From Streptomyces tanashiensis (GTDB lineage Bacteria; Actinomycetota; Actinomycetes; Streptomycetales; Streptomycetaceae): a stretch of DNA of 64,000 nt. Positions 8,303 through 17,196 of this stretch are shown here, piece by piece (within the stretch, counting starts at the first letter, position 1; each line of letters begins with the position of its first letter). The notes under the pieces are model-generated. The model saw nothing but the letters and a program-made list of their open reading frames with translations. It was not told the DNA's origin and did no database searches. The stretch spans positions 1 through 64,000 of the forward strand of contig NZ_BMRZ01000009.1 in assembly GCF_014648895.1 (NCBI RefSeq), written 5' to 3'. The translations under genes and the position numbers were made by a program.

Positions 8303-10279
8303 TCAGCGACGGCGGCGGTCGGCCGCGAGGGTCTCGTAGAAGTGGAGGAGGCCGAGGTCGTCGACGGAGCCGGCGTTGACGGCCTTGGCCAGCGGGGTGC
8401 CCTGGAGGAGGCGCTTGACCGGGACCTCGATGCGCTTGCCCGTGAGGGTGTGCGGGACGCCCGGGACCTCGATGATCTCGTCGGGCACGTGGCGCGGGGA
8501 GAGTTCGCTGCGGATCGTCCGCTTGATGCGGTCGATCAGGTCCTCGTCCAGGGTGACGCCCTCGACGAGGTGCACGAAGAGCGGCATCCAATATCCGCCG
8601 TCCGGCTCCTCCAGGCCGATGACGAGGGACTCGCGGATCTCGGGGAGGCGTTCGACGGCCTCATAGATATCGGCGCTCCCCATCCGGACGCCCTGGCGGT
8701 TCAGGGTGGAGTCGGACCGGCCGTGGATCACGACCGAGCCGTGGTCCGTGATCGTGATCCAGTCGCCGTGGCGCCAGACGCCCGGGAACATCTCGAAGTA
8801 GCTGTCCCGGTAGCGGCTGCCGTCGGGGTCGTTCCAGAAGTGGATGGGCATGGACGGCATGGGGTTGGTGACGACGAGTTCGCCGACCTCCCCGATCAGC
8901 GGCTTCCCGGAGGGGTCCCAGGACTGGAGGTCGGTGCCGAGGCCCGCCGCCTGGAGCTCGCCGATGTGGACGGGCAGCGTGGGGACGGCGCCCGCGAAGC
9001 AGGAGCAGACGTCCGTGCCGCCGCTGACGGAGGCGATCCAGAGGTTCTCGCGGACCTCGTCGTGGAGCCAGCGGAAGCCGTCGGGGGGCAGCGGGGAGCC
9101 GGTGGTGGCGACGCACTTCACGGCGGAGAGGTCGAAGTCCCGGCCGGGGTGGACGTCCGCCTTCGCGCAGGCCATCACATACGCGGCGGAGGTGCCGTAG
9201 AGGGTGGCCCGGGTGCGTTCGGCGACGCGCCACTGGGCCGCCGTGTCGGGGTAGCCGGGGCTGCCGTCGTACAGGACGACGGTCGTGCCGGTGAGGAGGC
9301 CGGAGACGAGGAAGTTCCACATCATCCAGCCGGTGGAGGTGTACCAGAAGAACACGTCCTCGGGCCCGAGGTCGCAGTGCAGGCCCAGCTGCTTGACGTG
9401 CTCGACGAGGATGCCGCCCTGGGACTGGACGATCGCCTTCGGCAGCCCGGTCGTGCCCGAGGAGTACAGGACCCACAGCGGGTGCGAGAACGGCACCTGC
9501 TCGTAGACCGGCTCGACGTCGGCGGCGACCAGGTCGGCCCATTCGAGGGTGCCCTCGGGGGCCGGGGTGCCGAGGAGCGGGATGTGGACGACGGCGCGGA
9601 GGGTGGGGAGCTCGGCGCGCAGTTCGGCCACGGTGTCGCGGCGGTCGTGCTCCTTGCCGCCGTAGCGGTAGCCGTCGACGGTGAAGAGGACGACCGGCTC
9701 GACCTGCTGGAAGCGGTCGAGGACGCTGCGGGCGCCGAAGTCGGGGGCGCAGGACGTCCACACGGCGCCGACCGCGGCGGTGGCGAGGAGCGCGACGACG
9801 GACTGCGGGACGTTGGGCAGGTAGCCGCTGACGCGGTCGCCGGGGTTCACGCCGAGGGCGCGCAGTTCGGCGGCGAGGGAGGCGACCTGGCGGCGGAGCT
9901 CGCCCCAGGTGGTCGGCGTCGGCTCTTGTGTTTCGTCCACATGGAGCAGGGCCGTGTCATGGGGACGCTCGTCGGCGGCGCGCAGGGCGTGCTCGGCGTA
10001 GTTGAGGGTGGCTCCGGGGAACCAGTCCGCGCCGGGCATGGAGCGGTCGCCGAGGACCCGCTCGTACGGGGTCGAGAACCGGACGTCGAACCACTCGGCG
10101 ACGGCCTGCCAGAAGGCTTCGAGTTCCTCGACCGACCAGCGGTGGAACGCCGCGTACCCGCCCTCGGCGGGGGCGCCGTGGTGCTCGGCGGCCCAGGCCT
10201 GGAAGCGGGTGACGGCGGCCGTGGCGATGCGTTCCTCGTCCGGCTGCCAGAGGGGCTCGGTCGGCGCTGCGGATGTCAT
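8303..10279 (-). CDS. Acetoacetyl-CoA synthetase
   Basis: 658 residues, the normal length of AacS, which activates acetoacetate with ATP and CoA in the cytoplasm. The N-terminal AACS-type segment (PDEERIATAAVTRFQAW, then GYAAFHRWSVEELEAFW) is followed by the adenylate-forming core: LYSSGTTGLPKAIVQSQGG (P-loop), YTSTGWMMWNF, and the C-terminal hinge NRQGVRMGSADIY. The catalytic lysine lies in LTGKRIEVPVKR. ATG 10279 gives MTSAAPTEPLW and has GGGAGC upstream. The frame continues open upstream through the divergent GH31 gene by chance. Confidence 0.9.
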   Translation of the reverse strand: MTSAAPTEPLWQPDEERIATAAVTRFQAWAAEHHGAPAEGGYAAFHRWSVEELEAFWQAVAEWFDVRFSTPYERVLGDRSMPGADWFPGATLNYAEHALRAADERPHDTALLHVDETQEPTPTTWGELRRQVASLAAELRALGVNPGDRVSGYLPNVPQSVVALLATAAVGAVWTSCAPDFGARSVLDRFQQVEPVVLFTVDGYRYGGKEHDRRDTVAELRAELPTLRAVVHIPLLGTPAPEGTLEWADLVAADVEPVYEQVPFSHPLWVLYSSGTTGLPKAIVQSQGGILVEHVKQLGLHCDLGPEDVFFWYTSTGWMMWNFLVSGLLTGTTVVLYDGSPGYPDTAAQWRVAERTRATLYGTSAAYVMACAKADVHPGRDFDLSAVKCVATTGSPLPPDGFRWLHDEVRENLWIASVSGGTDVCSCFAGAVPTLPVHIGELQAAGLGTDLQSWDPSGKPLIGEVGELVVTNPMPSMPIHFWNDPDGSRYRDSYFEMFPGVWRHGDWITITDHGSVVIHGRSDSTLNRQGVRMGSADIYEAVERLPEIRESLVIGLEEPDGGYWMPLFVHLVEGVTLDEDLIDRIKRTIRSELSPRHVPDEIIEVPGVPHTLTGKRIEVPVKRLLQGTPLAKAVNAGSVDDLGLLHFYETLAADRRRR

Positions 10280-10493
10280 TGGGGCGGCTCCCTGGCTGTA
10301 CGCGGGTCTGCGTGTGTCTCGCGCACGTGCTGGGGTGTGCGCGTGACGCGGCTGACAGGACGATGCCATGTGATCGTCTTTCGCACCAGGTCTGCCCGCC
10401 CATGGTCGGGCAGTTGAACATGTGCTCCCACCACGGGTGAACGCCGGCTGAACGGAGCTTGTTCGGCCTTCGGCGAGTGGCAGGGTGAGCTGC
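10280..10493. promoter_or_regulatory. Divergent promoter region, acetoacetyl-CoA synthetase / GH31
   Basis: The 214 bp between the divergent genes contain an imperfect inverted element (GAACATGTGCTCC near 10417 facing GGAGCTTGTTC near 10455) that could bind a regulator of either gene. No clear -35/-10 pair was recognised. Nothing else was seen here. Confidence 0.3.
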
Positions 10494-12962
10494 ATGGACG
10501 GTCGGGAACTGGTGCGTTCGATGAAGGTGTTCGGTGCGGTGCAGGGCTTGCGGGCGGTGCGGTCGGCGTGGCGGCGGCGCCGTACGGATGCGTGGGGGCT
10601 GCCGCCCCTGGGGGCGGAGCGGGCCAGGGTGCCGGGGCTCGCGGTGGAGGCGAAGCCGGCTCCGGGCGGAGGGACCGTCCGGTTCGCCCGGTCCACGCTC
10701 CGGATCTGCGTGTCGTCGGGGGGCACCGTCTTCTGGGGATGGGACGGGGCCGGACCGCTCCCCTCGTACGCCCTGGCCGGCGAGGCACCCGACGCGGACC
10801 CGAGGGCCTTTCTGGAACCGGACACCGACGGCGGATGGCGGATCGTGTCGGAGCGGGTGACCGTGACGGTCTCCCGGCACGGGGCGGTGGAGCTCCGGAC
10901 ACCGGGCGGGGTGATGCTCCGCCGCGACCTGCCGCCGCGCTGGTGGGAGCCGGTGACCGGCCCGGGCGAGGACACGGCGGCGGGTGACGGCGGCGGGACG
11001 GTCGCGGGTGACGGCGAGGGGGCGCGCGCGGATGCCGGGGCGGGTGCCGTGGCAGGAAACGGTGCCGGGGCGGTGGTCCCGGGTTCCGCGCGGTGGGTGC
11101 AGCGCAGTGAGGTGCCGGCCGACGCGCGGTTCTTCGGTCTCGGCGGGCGGGCGGCGGGGCCGCGCCTGCGGGACGGCTCGTACCGGCTGTGGAACACCGA
11201 CCCCAAGGGGGGCTTCGGCCCCGGGGACGATCCGCTCTACCTGACCATGCCCGTGCAGTTCGTGGTCTCGGACGCCGGTACGCACCTGGCGTTCCACGAC
11301 AACTCCTGGGACGGCCGGGTGACCCTCGCCGAGGGCGAGGAGGGGGCCGGGTCGGGGCACGACCGGCCGGGGACCAGTGAGGTGCGGATGACGGGCGGGC
11401 CGCTGCGCTGCTGGGTGGTCGTCGGCACCCCCGCGCGCGTCCTGCACGGCTGGGCGGCGCTGACGGGCGCGCCCGCGCTGCCGCCGTCCTGGGCGCTCGG
11501 GCCGCAGCACGCGCGCTGGGGCTTCGGCAGCGCGCGTGAGGTGCGGCGGGTGGTGGCCGGGTACCGGGAGCGGGGGCTGCCGCTGTCCGCCGTGCACCTG
11601 GACATCGACCATTACGACGGGCACCGGGTGTTCACGGTCGACCGGGAGCGGTTCCCCGATCTGCCGGGGCTCGCGGAGGAGCTGCGGGAGCAGGGCGTGC
11701 GCCTGGTGTCGATCGTGGACCCGGCGGTGAAGGCGGAACCGGGCGACCCGCTCTACGACGGCGGCTCCGCGGCGGACGCCTTCGTGAAGGACGCGCGCGG
11801 GCAGGAGATCCGCGGGGTGGTGTGGCCGGGCGAGTGCGCCTACCCGGACTTCACCGACCCCGCCGTCCGGAAGTGGTGGGGCGGTCTGTACGAGGAGCGG
11901 CTGCGGCAGGGCTTCGCCGGGGTGTGGCACGACATGAACGAGCCGGTGTCCTTCGTCCCGTTCGGCGACCCGACCCTGCCCCGTTCGGCGCGGCACGCGC
12001 TGGAGGGCCGGGGCGGCGACCACCGGGAGGCGCACAACGTGTACGCGCTCACGATGGCCGAGGCCGGATACGAGGGGCTGCGCCGGCTGCGGCCCGACGA
12101 GCGGCCGTTCCTCTTCTCGCGCTCCGGCTGGGCGGGCATGCAGCGGTACGGGGGCACGTGGTCCGGCGACGTGGCGACGGGGTGGCCGGGGCTGCGGGCC
12201 TCGCTCTCCCTCGTCCTGGGCCTCGGGCTGTGCGGGGTGCCCTACTCGGGGCCGGACGTGGGCGGCTTCGACGGCAGTCCGTCCCCGGAGCTGTTCCTGC
12301 GCTGGTACCAGCTGGGCGCGTGGCTCCCCCTCTTCCGTACGCACGCGGCGATCGACGCGGGGCGGCGCGAGCCGTGGGAGTTCGGCCCCGAGGTCCTGGA
12401 GCACGCGCGTGCGGCGCTGGCCGAGCGGGAGCGGCTGCGGCCGTACTTCACGACGCTGGCCCGGCTGGCCCGGATGACGGGTGCGCCGTACGTGCGTCCG
12501 GTGTGGTGGGGGGCGCCCGAGGACCGGGTGCTGCGTGACTGCGAGGACGCCTTCCTCCTCGGCGACGCGCTGCTCGTGGCCCCGGTGCTGACGTCGGGCG
12601 CGGACCGGCGGGCGGTACGTCTGCCGCGCGGGCGCTGGTACGACACGGCGACGGGGCGGGCGTACGAGGGTCCCGGGCAGGTGCTGCTCGACGCGCCGCT
12701 CTCGCGTGTGCCGGTCCTGGCCCGGGCGGGTGCGGTGCTCCCCGTGCGGGGCGAGGGAGGCGAGCCGGAGCTGGAGGTGTGGGCGCCCGCGCCCGGGAGG
12801 ACCGGGGGCGGGCTGGTCGTGCGGGACACCGGGGACGGCTGGGAGCCTGCCGCGATCGAGCGGTACCAGTCGCGGCTCGTGGACGGCCGGGTGGTGGTGG
12901 AGCGCGTCACGGACGACGGGGTGGAGGAGCCGGGGCTGCCGGTGCGGGTGCGGGGGCTGTGA
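10494..12962 (+). CDS. Glycoside hydrolase family 31 (alpha-glucosidase-like)
   Basis: 822 residues, GH31 retaining glycosidase without a signal peptide, hence probably cytoplasmic. A beta-rich N-domain precedes the (beta/alpha)8 barrel, which begins near LGPQHARWGFGS; HLDIDHYDGHRVFTVD is a substrate-site strand. The catalytic nucleophile is Asp480 in WHDMNEP, and the acid/base is Asp559 in GTWSGDVATGWPGL. The C-terminal beta domains include DALLVAPVLTSGADRRAVRLPRG. ATG 10494 has AGGGTGAG at the right distance; a GTG at 10485 is possible. Likely an alpha-1,4-glucosidase or related disaccharidase; specificity cannot be read. Residues about 160-195 are a Gly/Ala-rich insert. Confidence 0.88.
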   Translation: MDGRELVRSMKVFGAVQGLRAVRSAWRRRRTDAWGLPPLGAERARVPGLAVEAKPAPGGGTVRFARSTLRICVSSGGTVFWGWDGAGPLPSYALAGEAPDADPRAFLEPDTDGGWRIVSERVTVTVSRHGAVELRTPGGVMLRRDLPPRWWEPVTGPGEDTAAGDGGGTVAGDGEGARADAGAGAVAGNGAGAVVPGSARWVQRSEVPADARFFGLGGRAAGPRLRDGSYRLWNTDPKGGFGPGDDPLYLTMPVQFVVSDAGTHLAFHDNSWDGRVTLAEGEEGAGSGHDRPGTSEVRMTGGPLRCWVVVGTPARVLHGWAALTGAPALPPSWALGPQHARWGFGSAREVRRVVAGYRERGLPLSAVHLDIDHYDGHRVFTVDRERFPDLPGLAEELREQGVRLVSIVDPAVKAEPGDPLYDGGSAADAFVKDARGQEIRGVVWPGECAYPDFTDPAVRKWWGGLYEERLRQGFAGVWHDMNEPVSFVPFGDPTLPRSARHALEGRGGDHREAHNVYALTMAEAGYEGLRRLRPDERPFLFSRSGWAGMQRYGGTWSGDVATGWPGLRASLSLVLGLGLCGVPYSGPDVGGFDGSPSPELFLRWYQLGAWLPLFRTHAAIDAGRREPWEFGPEVLEHARAALAERERLRPYFTTLARLARMTGAPYVRPVWWGAPEDRVLRDCEDAFLLGDALLVAPVLTSGADRRAVRLPRGRWYDTATGRAYEGPGQVLLDAPLSRVPVLARAGAVLPVRGEGGEPELEVWAPAPGRTGGGLVVRDTGDGWEPAAIERYQSRLVDGRVVVERVTDDGVEEPGLPVRVRGL

Positions 12963-13007
12963 GGGGCGTGGATCCAGAAGGTGGACGCACGCGGGGGTCC
13001 CGTGGGC

Positions 13008-13045
13008 GGATCCGCTGTCCGGGGAAACGGATCCCTCGTCCGGGG
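13008..13045 (+). repeat. Two-copy 17-bp direct repeat
   Basis: GGATCCGCTGTCCGGGG at 13008-13024 recurs as GGATCCCTCGTCCGGGG at 13029-13045 (two mismatches, 21-bp period) in the short gap between the convergent GH31 and NUDIX genes. Meaning unknown; no clear terminator was seen in this gap. Confidence 0.5.
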
Positions 13046-13049
13046 CCTG

Positions 13050-13550
13050 TCACCCGTACTCCCCCGCGAACCATTTCCGTACCGCCTCCGTGTGCAGCGG
13101 GAAGGCCAGTTCCCGGGGTGTCGTGAGCACGTGATGGCCGCTCGTCTCGTCCGTCGGTGTCGACGGCGGGAGTTGTGCGGCCGGGCGGGGCGGGAGGAGG
13201 CCGAAGAGGAGGAGGTGGCCGGCCGGGGAGCTGAGCGCGTCGGCGAGGCGGACCTCCTCGGCGGAGGCGGGGATGCCGGTCTCCTCGCGGAGTTCGCGGG
13301 CGACGGCGGCACGCCAGTCCTCGCCGTGGTCGATGAATCCGCCGGGCAGCGCGACCCCGCCGCGCGCGGGTTCGATGGTGCGGGTGATGACGACGAGGCC
13401 CGTTCCCGTTCCGTCCGTGACCGGGAGGAGCGCGACCGCGACGGGCAGCGGGTTGCGGTAGGCGGTGTGGCCGCAGGCCGGGCAGGTGCGGGGCCAGCCG
13501 GCGCCGGGCAGGTGGGCGGCGCCGCAGGCGGAGCAGTGGGTGTCCTTCAC
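13050..13550 (-). CDS. NUDIX hydrolase with zinc-ribbon N-terminus
   Basis: 166 residues from GTG 13550. A zinc ribbon (C6xxC9 and C23xxC26) precedes a canonical Nudix box at about 71-93 (GGFIDHGED, then RELREETGI), as in NADH-pyrophosphatase-like and ADP-ribose-type members. It should hydrolyse a nucleoside diphosphate derivative in the cytoplasm using Mg2+; the substrate is not known. The frame is open to an ATG at 13682, but that would overlap the divergent dipeptidase gene, so the GTG directly before the zinc ribbon is preferred. Its ribosome binding site is weak, so the start is less certain than the function. Confidence 0.82.
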   Translation of the reverse strand: MKDTHCSACGAAHLPGAGWPRTCPACGHTAYRNPLPVAVALLPVTDGTGTGLVVITRTIEPARGGVALPGGFIDHGEDWRAAVARELREETGIPASAEEVRLADALSSPAGHLLLFGLLPPRPAAQLPPSTPTDETSGHHVLTTPRELAFPLHTEAVRKWFAGEYG

Positions 13551-13608
13551 GGCCCGACGGTATGCGATCGGCCTTTCCCGGCGCTGCCGGAACTGATAGA
13601 CGGTGCGC

Positions 13609-14430
13609 ATGACAGGACTCGCCACCGCCCTCCGTACCCTCGCCGTCACGGCCGCGGCCGGGCTGCTCGCCGTCACCGGCACCCTCGCCGCGCCCGCTCC
13701 CCCGGCCTCGGCCGCACCCGAGCCCAGGGCTCCGAGGGAGTTCGTGGCCCTGAGTTCCGTGGACCGGACGATCCTCCAGGAGATGCGCTACGGGACGGAG
13801 CACAACTTCGTCGGCGAGCCGGTGGACGGCTACCGGCAGCCGCTGTGCATCCTGACCCGTCCCGCGGCCGAGGCGCTGCACCGCGCGCAGCTCCGGCTGC
13901 TCGCGCGGGGCTACACGCTGAAGGTGTACGACTGCTACCGGCCGCAGCGGGCCGTGGACCACTTCGTGCGGTGGGCGAAGGACCTGGAGGACGAGCGGAT
14001 GAAGAAGGAGTTCTATCCGCTCGTCGACAAGTCGAGGCTGTTCACCGACGGATACATCGCGGAGAAGTCCGGGCACAGCCGGGGTTCGACGGTGGATCTG
14101 ACGATCGTGCGGCTGCCGGCGGCGCCCACGCGCGCGTATGTGCCGGGCGAGGAGCTCGTGGAGTGCTGGGCCCCTCAGGAGGAGCGGTTTCCGGACAACT
14201 CCGTGGACATGGGGACCGGGTACGACTGCTTCGACACGCGCTCGCACACCGACGACCCGCGGATCCAGGGCGCGCAGCGGGCCCACCGGCAGCTGCTCAA
14301 GGGCGCCCTCGCCGAGCAGGGGTTCGTGAACCTGCCCGAGGAGTGGTGGCACTTCACCTTCAAGCCGGAGCCGTTCCCGAGCACGTTCTTCGACTTCCCG
14401 GTGGCGCGGAGGTCCGTGGCCGGGCACTGA
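13609..14430 (+). CDS. Secreted D-alanyl-D-alanine dipeptidase, VanX-like (M15D)
   Basis: 273 residues with a signal peptide (hydrophobic stretch about 8-28, likely cleavage after PPASA near 36). The mature enzyme carries the VanX-type zinc motif SGHSRGSTVDL and the EEWWHF motif with the catalytic Glu and third zinc ligand. Family members hydrolyse D-Ala-D-Ala. Because this copy is exported, it probably trims cell-wall material rather than giving vancomycin resistance, which needs a cytoplasmic enzyme; that is inference. ATG 13609 is preferred; GTG 13603 is possible. A GATAGA hexamer about 12 bp upstream could make the mRNA nearly leaderless. Confidence 0.88.
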   Translation: MTGLATALRTLAVTAAAGLLAVTGTLAAPAPPASAAPEPRAPREFVALSSVDRTILQEMRYGTEHNFVGEPVDGYRQPLCILTRPAAEALHRAQLRLLARGYTLKVYDCYRPQRAVDHFVRWAKDLEDERMKKEFYPLVDKSRLFTDGYIAEKSGHSRGSTVDLTIVRLPAAPTRAYVPGEELVECWAPQEERFPDNSVDMGTGYDCFDTRSHTDDPRIQGAQRAHRQLLKGALAEQGFVNLPEEWWHFTFKPEPFPSTFFDFPVARRSVAGH

Positions 14431-14464
14431 GCCCTTCTCAGCACCGGTCTCCCGTGCCACACTT

Positions 14465-14479
14465 CTGACGCTTCGTCAG
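14465..14479 (+). promoter_or_regulatory. Perfect CTGACG-N3-CGTCAG operator
   Basis: CTGACG-CTT-CGTCAG is a perfect inverted repeat ending 16 bp before the ATG at 14496 and just before the ribosome binding site GGGAGG (14485-14490). The same 6-3-6 palindrome occurs at 58196-58210. The shape is typical of TetR-family operators. No TetR gene is in the window, so the regulator is encoded elsewhere. Confidence 0.6.
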
Positions 14480-14495
14480 ATCACGGGAGGTCCCG

Positions 14496-14969
14496 ATGGC
14501 ACGGACGCGCAGACCGGTGGTGGCCGGCTGGTTCACCGACGACACCGTGCCGGGGGCGGAGTTCCGCCTGCTCGGCACCCGCTGCACGGCCTGCGCGTCG
14601 GTCTTCTTCCCGCGCGAGGACGACTGGTGCCGCAACCCCGGCTGCCCGGGCGGCGGAGAGCTGGCGGAGGTCCCGCTCTCGCCGCGCGGCCGGGTCTGGT
14701 CCTACACCGACGGCCGGTACCGCCCGCCCGCCCCGTACGTCTCCGACCCGGACGAGCCCTGGGAGCCGTACACCCTCGTCGCGGTCGAGCTCGCGGCCGA
14801 GGCGATGGTGGTCCTCGGGCAGGCGGCCCCGGGCGTGTCGACGGCCGACCTGGCCGTCGGGACGGAGGTCGAGGTGGTGCCCGGTGTCCTGAACGAGGAC
14901 GAGGAGCACACCTGGACCACCTGGAACTGGCGGCCCGTGGCACCGGAGCGCAAGGAGGAGCGGTCGTGA
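14496..14969 (+). CDS. DUF35 zinc-ribbon/OB-fold protein, thiolase partner
   Basis: 157 residues. A rubredoxin-like zinc ribbon (C30, C33, C45, C50) precedes an OB-fold (GRVWSYTDGRY through VLGQAA and VGTEVEVVPG). In actinomycetes such proteins pair with thiolase-like lipid-transfer proteins, bind acyl-CoA and take part in fatty acid or sterol side-chain breakdown. The following thiolase gene starts in a GTGA overlap with this stop, fitting a two-subunit complex. GGGAGG lies 5 bp before the ATG, and a perfect operator palindrome lies just before that. The pairing is established for the family; the actual substrate here is unknown. Confidence 0.88.
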   Translation: MARTRRPVVAGWFTDDTVPGAEFRLLGTRCTACASVFFPREDDWCRNPGCPGGGELAEVPLSPRGRVWSYTDGRYRPPAPYVSDPDEPWEPYTLVAVELAAEAMVVLGQAAPGVSTADLAVGTEVEVVPGVLNEDEEHTWTTWNWRPVAPERKEERS

Positions 14970-16153
14970 ACGACATCGCCGTGCTCGGGGCCGGGATGCA
15001 TCCCTGGGGCAAATGGGGGCGGAGCTTCGTCTCGTACGGGACGGCCGCCGCCCGGGCCGCACTCGCCGACGCCGGTCTGGAGTGGTCCGACATCGGCTCG
15101 GTCGTCGGCGCCGACACCATGCGGTGCGGATACCCGGGCTACGTGGCGGGGGCGACCTTCGCCCAGGCCCTCGGCTGGCAGGGGGCCCGGGTCACCAGCG
15201 TGTACGCCGCCTGCGCCTCGGGGGCCCAGGCCATCGGGACCGCCCGGGCCCAGATCCTGGCGGGCCTCGCCGACGTGGTCCTGGTCGTCGGGGCCGACTC
15301 GACGCCGAAGGGGTTCTTCGCCCCGGCCGGCGGCGAGCGGCCCGGCGACCCCGACTGGCTGCGCTTCCGGCTCCTCGGCGCGACCAACCCCGCGTACTTC
15401 GCTCTCTACGCGCGCCGCAGGATGGCGCTGTACGGCGACACGGCCGAGGACTTCGCCCAGGTGAAGGTGAAGAACGCGGCGGCCGGCGCGCTCAATCCGC
15501 TGGCCCGCTACCGCGCGCGCGTGACGGCCGAGGAGGTCGCGGCCTCCGCCGTCGTCGCCGATCCGCTGCGGCTCCTCGACATCTGCGCCACCTCGGACGG
15601 GGGTGCCGCGCTCGTGCTGTCCAGCATGGAGTTCGCGCGCCGGCACGGGCACGCCGACCCGGTCCGGGTCCGGGCGGTGTCCACCGTCTCCCCCACGTAC
15701 CCGAAGGCGGTCCTCGACCTCCCCGACATCGCGACCGACTCGGCGGCGGCCGTCGACCCCGCCCCGCACACCTTCCGCGCCTCGATCGCCCGCGCCGCCT
15801 ACGAGGAGGCGGGGATCGGCCCCGAGGACCTGTCCCTCGCGGAGGTGTACGACCTGTCCACCGCCCTGGAGCTGGAGTGGTACGAGAACATCGGGCTCTG
15901 CCCGCCGGGCGAGGGGGCCAAGCTGCTGCGGGACGGCGCGACGGCCCTCGGCGGGCGCCTGCCGGTGAACACCAGCGGCGGTCTCGGCTCCTTCGGGGAG
16001 GCGGTGCCGGCCCAGGCGATCGCCCAGGTCTGCGAGCTGACCTGGCAGCTGCGCGGCACGGCGGGCGACCGGCAGGTGCCGGGGGCACGGGTCGGGATCA
16101 CCGCGAACCAGGGTCTGTTCGGGCACGGTTCGGCGGTGGTGGCGGTGCGCTGA
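14966..16153 (+). CDS. Thiolase-like lipid-transfer protein
   Basis: 395 residues, thiolase superfamily, SCP2-type thiolase/aldolase-like branch. The nucleophilic cysteine is Cys83 in VYAACASGAQAIG, and the C-terminus keeps the HG motif (GLFGHGSAVVAVR), while the classical CxG cysteine is replaced (ANQG). Loss of that second Cys is usual in lipid-transfer and Ltp2-like aldolase branches that act with a DUF35 partner. GTG 14966 overlaps the upstream stop and has AAGGAGGAG in front; the frame is open further upstream only by chance. Probably a cytoplasmic heteromer acting on acyl-CoA; substrate undetermined. Confidence 0.87.
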   Translation: MNDIAVLGAGMHPWGKWGRSFVSYGTAAARAALADAGLEWSDIGSVVGADTMRCGYPGYVAGATFAQALGWQGARVTSVYAACASGAQAIGTARAQILAGLADVVLVVGADSTPKGFFAPAGGERPGDPDWLRFRLLGATNPAYFALYARRRMALYGDTAEDFAQVKVKNAAAGALNPLARYRARVTAEEVAASAVVADPLRLLDICATSDGGAALVLSSMEFARRHGHADPVRVRAVSTVSPTYPKAVLDLPDIATDSAAAVDPAPHTFRASIARAAYEEAGIGPEDLSLAEVYDLSTALELEWYENIGLCPPGEGAKLLRDGATALGGRLPVNTSGGLGSFGEAVPAQAIAQVCELTWQLRGTAGDRQVPGARVGITANQGLFGHGSAVVAVR

Positions 16154-16174
16154 CCACCGCCGGGCACCGTGCCG

Positions 16175-16780
16175 TCAGGTGGTGACGGCCGAGGGGGTCC
16201 GGTCCGCGAGGACCAGGGCGTGCTGGACGACCGCCACGAGGACGTTCTTCACGGACTCGCGGTCCCGGGCGTCGCACATCAGCAGCTCCACCTCGGGGTC
16301 GAGGTCGAGCGCGCCGCGCACGCTCTCCGCGGGGAACCGCCGGGCGCCCTCGAAGCAGTTGACGGCCACCGTGAACGGGATGCCGCGCCGCTCGAAGTAG
16401 TCGATGGCCGCGAAGCTGTCCTCCAGGCGGCGGGTGTCCGCGAGGACGATCGCGCCCAGGGCTCCCTGCGCCAGCTCGTCCCACAGGAACCAGAACCGGT
16501 CCTGCCCCGGGGTGCCGAAGAGGTAGAGGACGAGGTCCTCGCGGAGGGTGATCCGGCCGAAGTCCATGGCGACCGTGGTGGTCGTCTTGGTCTCGACGCC
16601 GTGCAGGTCGTCGACGGGCCGCCCCGCCTCGCTGAGGATCTCCTCGGTCCGCAGCGGCCTGATCTCGCTGACCGCGCCCACCAGCGTCGTCTTGCCGACC
16701 CCGAACCCGCCCGCGACGAGGATCTTCAGGGTCACCGGCTCGACGAAGGGCTTCTTGCGGCTAGAGCGCCCGAAGGCCAT
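16175..16780 (-). CDS. cvnD: Conservon small GTPase CvnD
   Basis: 201-residue ATP/GTP-binding protein of the CvnD/MglA-like family. The P-loop is GGFGVGKTTL (residues 24-33); a DFGRI segment follows switch I, and the switch II region is LFGTPGQDRF, with DxxG altered to TPGQ as in MglA relatives. CvnD is the GTPase output of conservon complexes at the Streptomyces membrane. Its ATG overlaps cvnC by 20 bp. It is last in the cvnABCD operon (minus strand), convergent with the thiolase gene. Confidence 0.92.
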   Translation of the reverse strand: MAFGRSSRKKPFVEPVTLKILVAGGFGVGKTTLVGAVSEIRPLRTEEILSEAGRPVDDLHGVETKTTTTVAMDFGRITLREDLVLYLFGTPGQDRFWFLWDELAQGALGAIVLADTRRLEDSFAAIDYFERRGIPFTVAVNCFEGARRFPAESVRGALDLDPEVELLMCDARDRESVKNVLVAVVQHALVLADRTPSAVTT

Positions 16781-17186
16781 TGATCACCTCGCGAAGGATG
16801 CTCACGTCCGGCAGCTCGGCCGGCGGAACGGGGCGGGTCACATGGACGAGTTCGTCCTCGACGAGGTCGCCGACGAGGACCCGGACCACCCCGACGGGGA
16901 GGTCGAGTCCGGCGGCGAGCTCGGCGATCGACTGGGGCTGCTCGGAGCAGCGTTCGACGATCTCCACGTGTTCCGGGGAGAGCGTCTGGTCCCGGCCGGG
17001 GTCGTCGGCGGCGGGTTCGGGAACGACCACCGCGATCAGGTCGAGCCGGTGGCGGGTGGCGGCGCTCGTCCGGCCGCGGGTCATCGCGTACGGACGGACC
17101 ACCGGACCGGCGTCGTCGTCGAACCAGTGGTGGTGGCCGGGGGTCAGGTCCCGCTCGCGCTGGTTCCGCTCGGCTTCGTCACTCAT
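16761..17186 (-). CDS. cvnC: Conservon DUF742 protein CvnC
   Basis: 141 residues, DUF742: a winged-helix-like fold with VVRPYAMTRGRT near residue 30 and SIAELAAGLDLPVGVVRVLVGDLVEDELV near 85-115, characteristic of CvnC. These proteins are part of conservon complexes with CvnA, B and D. The gene sits 10 bp after cvnB and overlaps cvnD. Confidence 0.92.
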   Translation of the reverse strand: MSDEAERNQRERDLTPGHHHWFDDDAGPVVRPYAMTRGRTSAATRHRLDLIAVVVPEPAADDPGRDQTLSPEHVEIVERCSEQPQSIAELAAGLDLPVGVVRVLVGDLVEDELVHVTRPVPPAELPDVSILREVINGLRAL

Positions 17187-17196
17187 GCCGTCCCAC

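Noticed and set aside
8303..11206. 967-codon frame merging acetoacetyl-CoA synthetase with upstream sequence
   Set aside because: The part beyond 10279 is antisense to the GH31 gene and shows chance high-GC openness only.
16153..16185. Possible terminator between the thiolase and cvnD genes
   Set aside because: The hairpin (ACCACC/GGTGGT with an inner GGCA/TGCC) has a large asymmetric internal loop and overlaps the cvnD stop; too weak to list.
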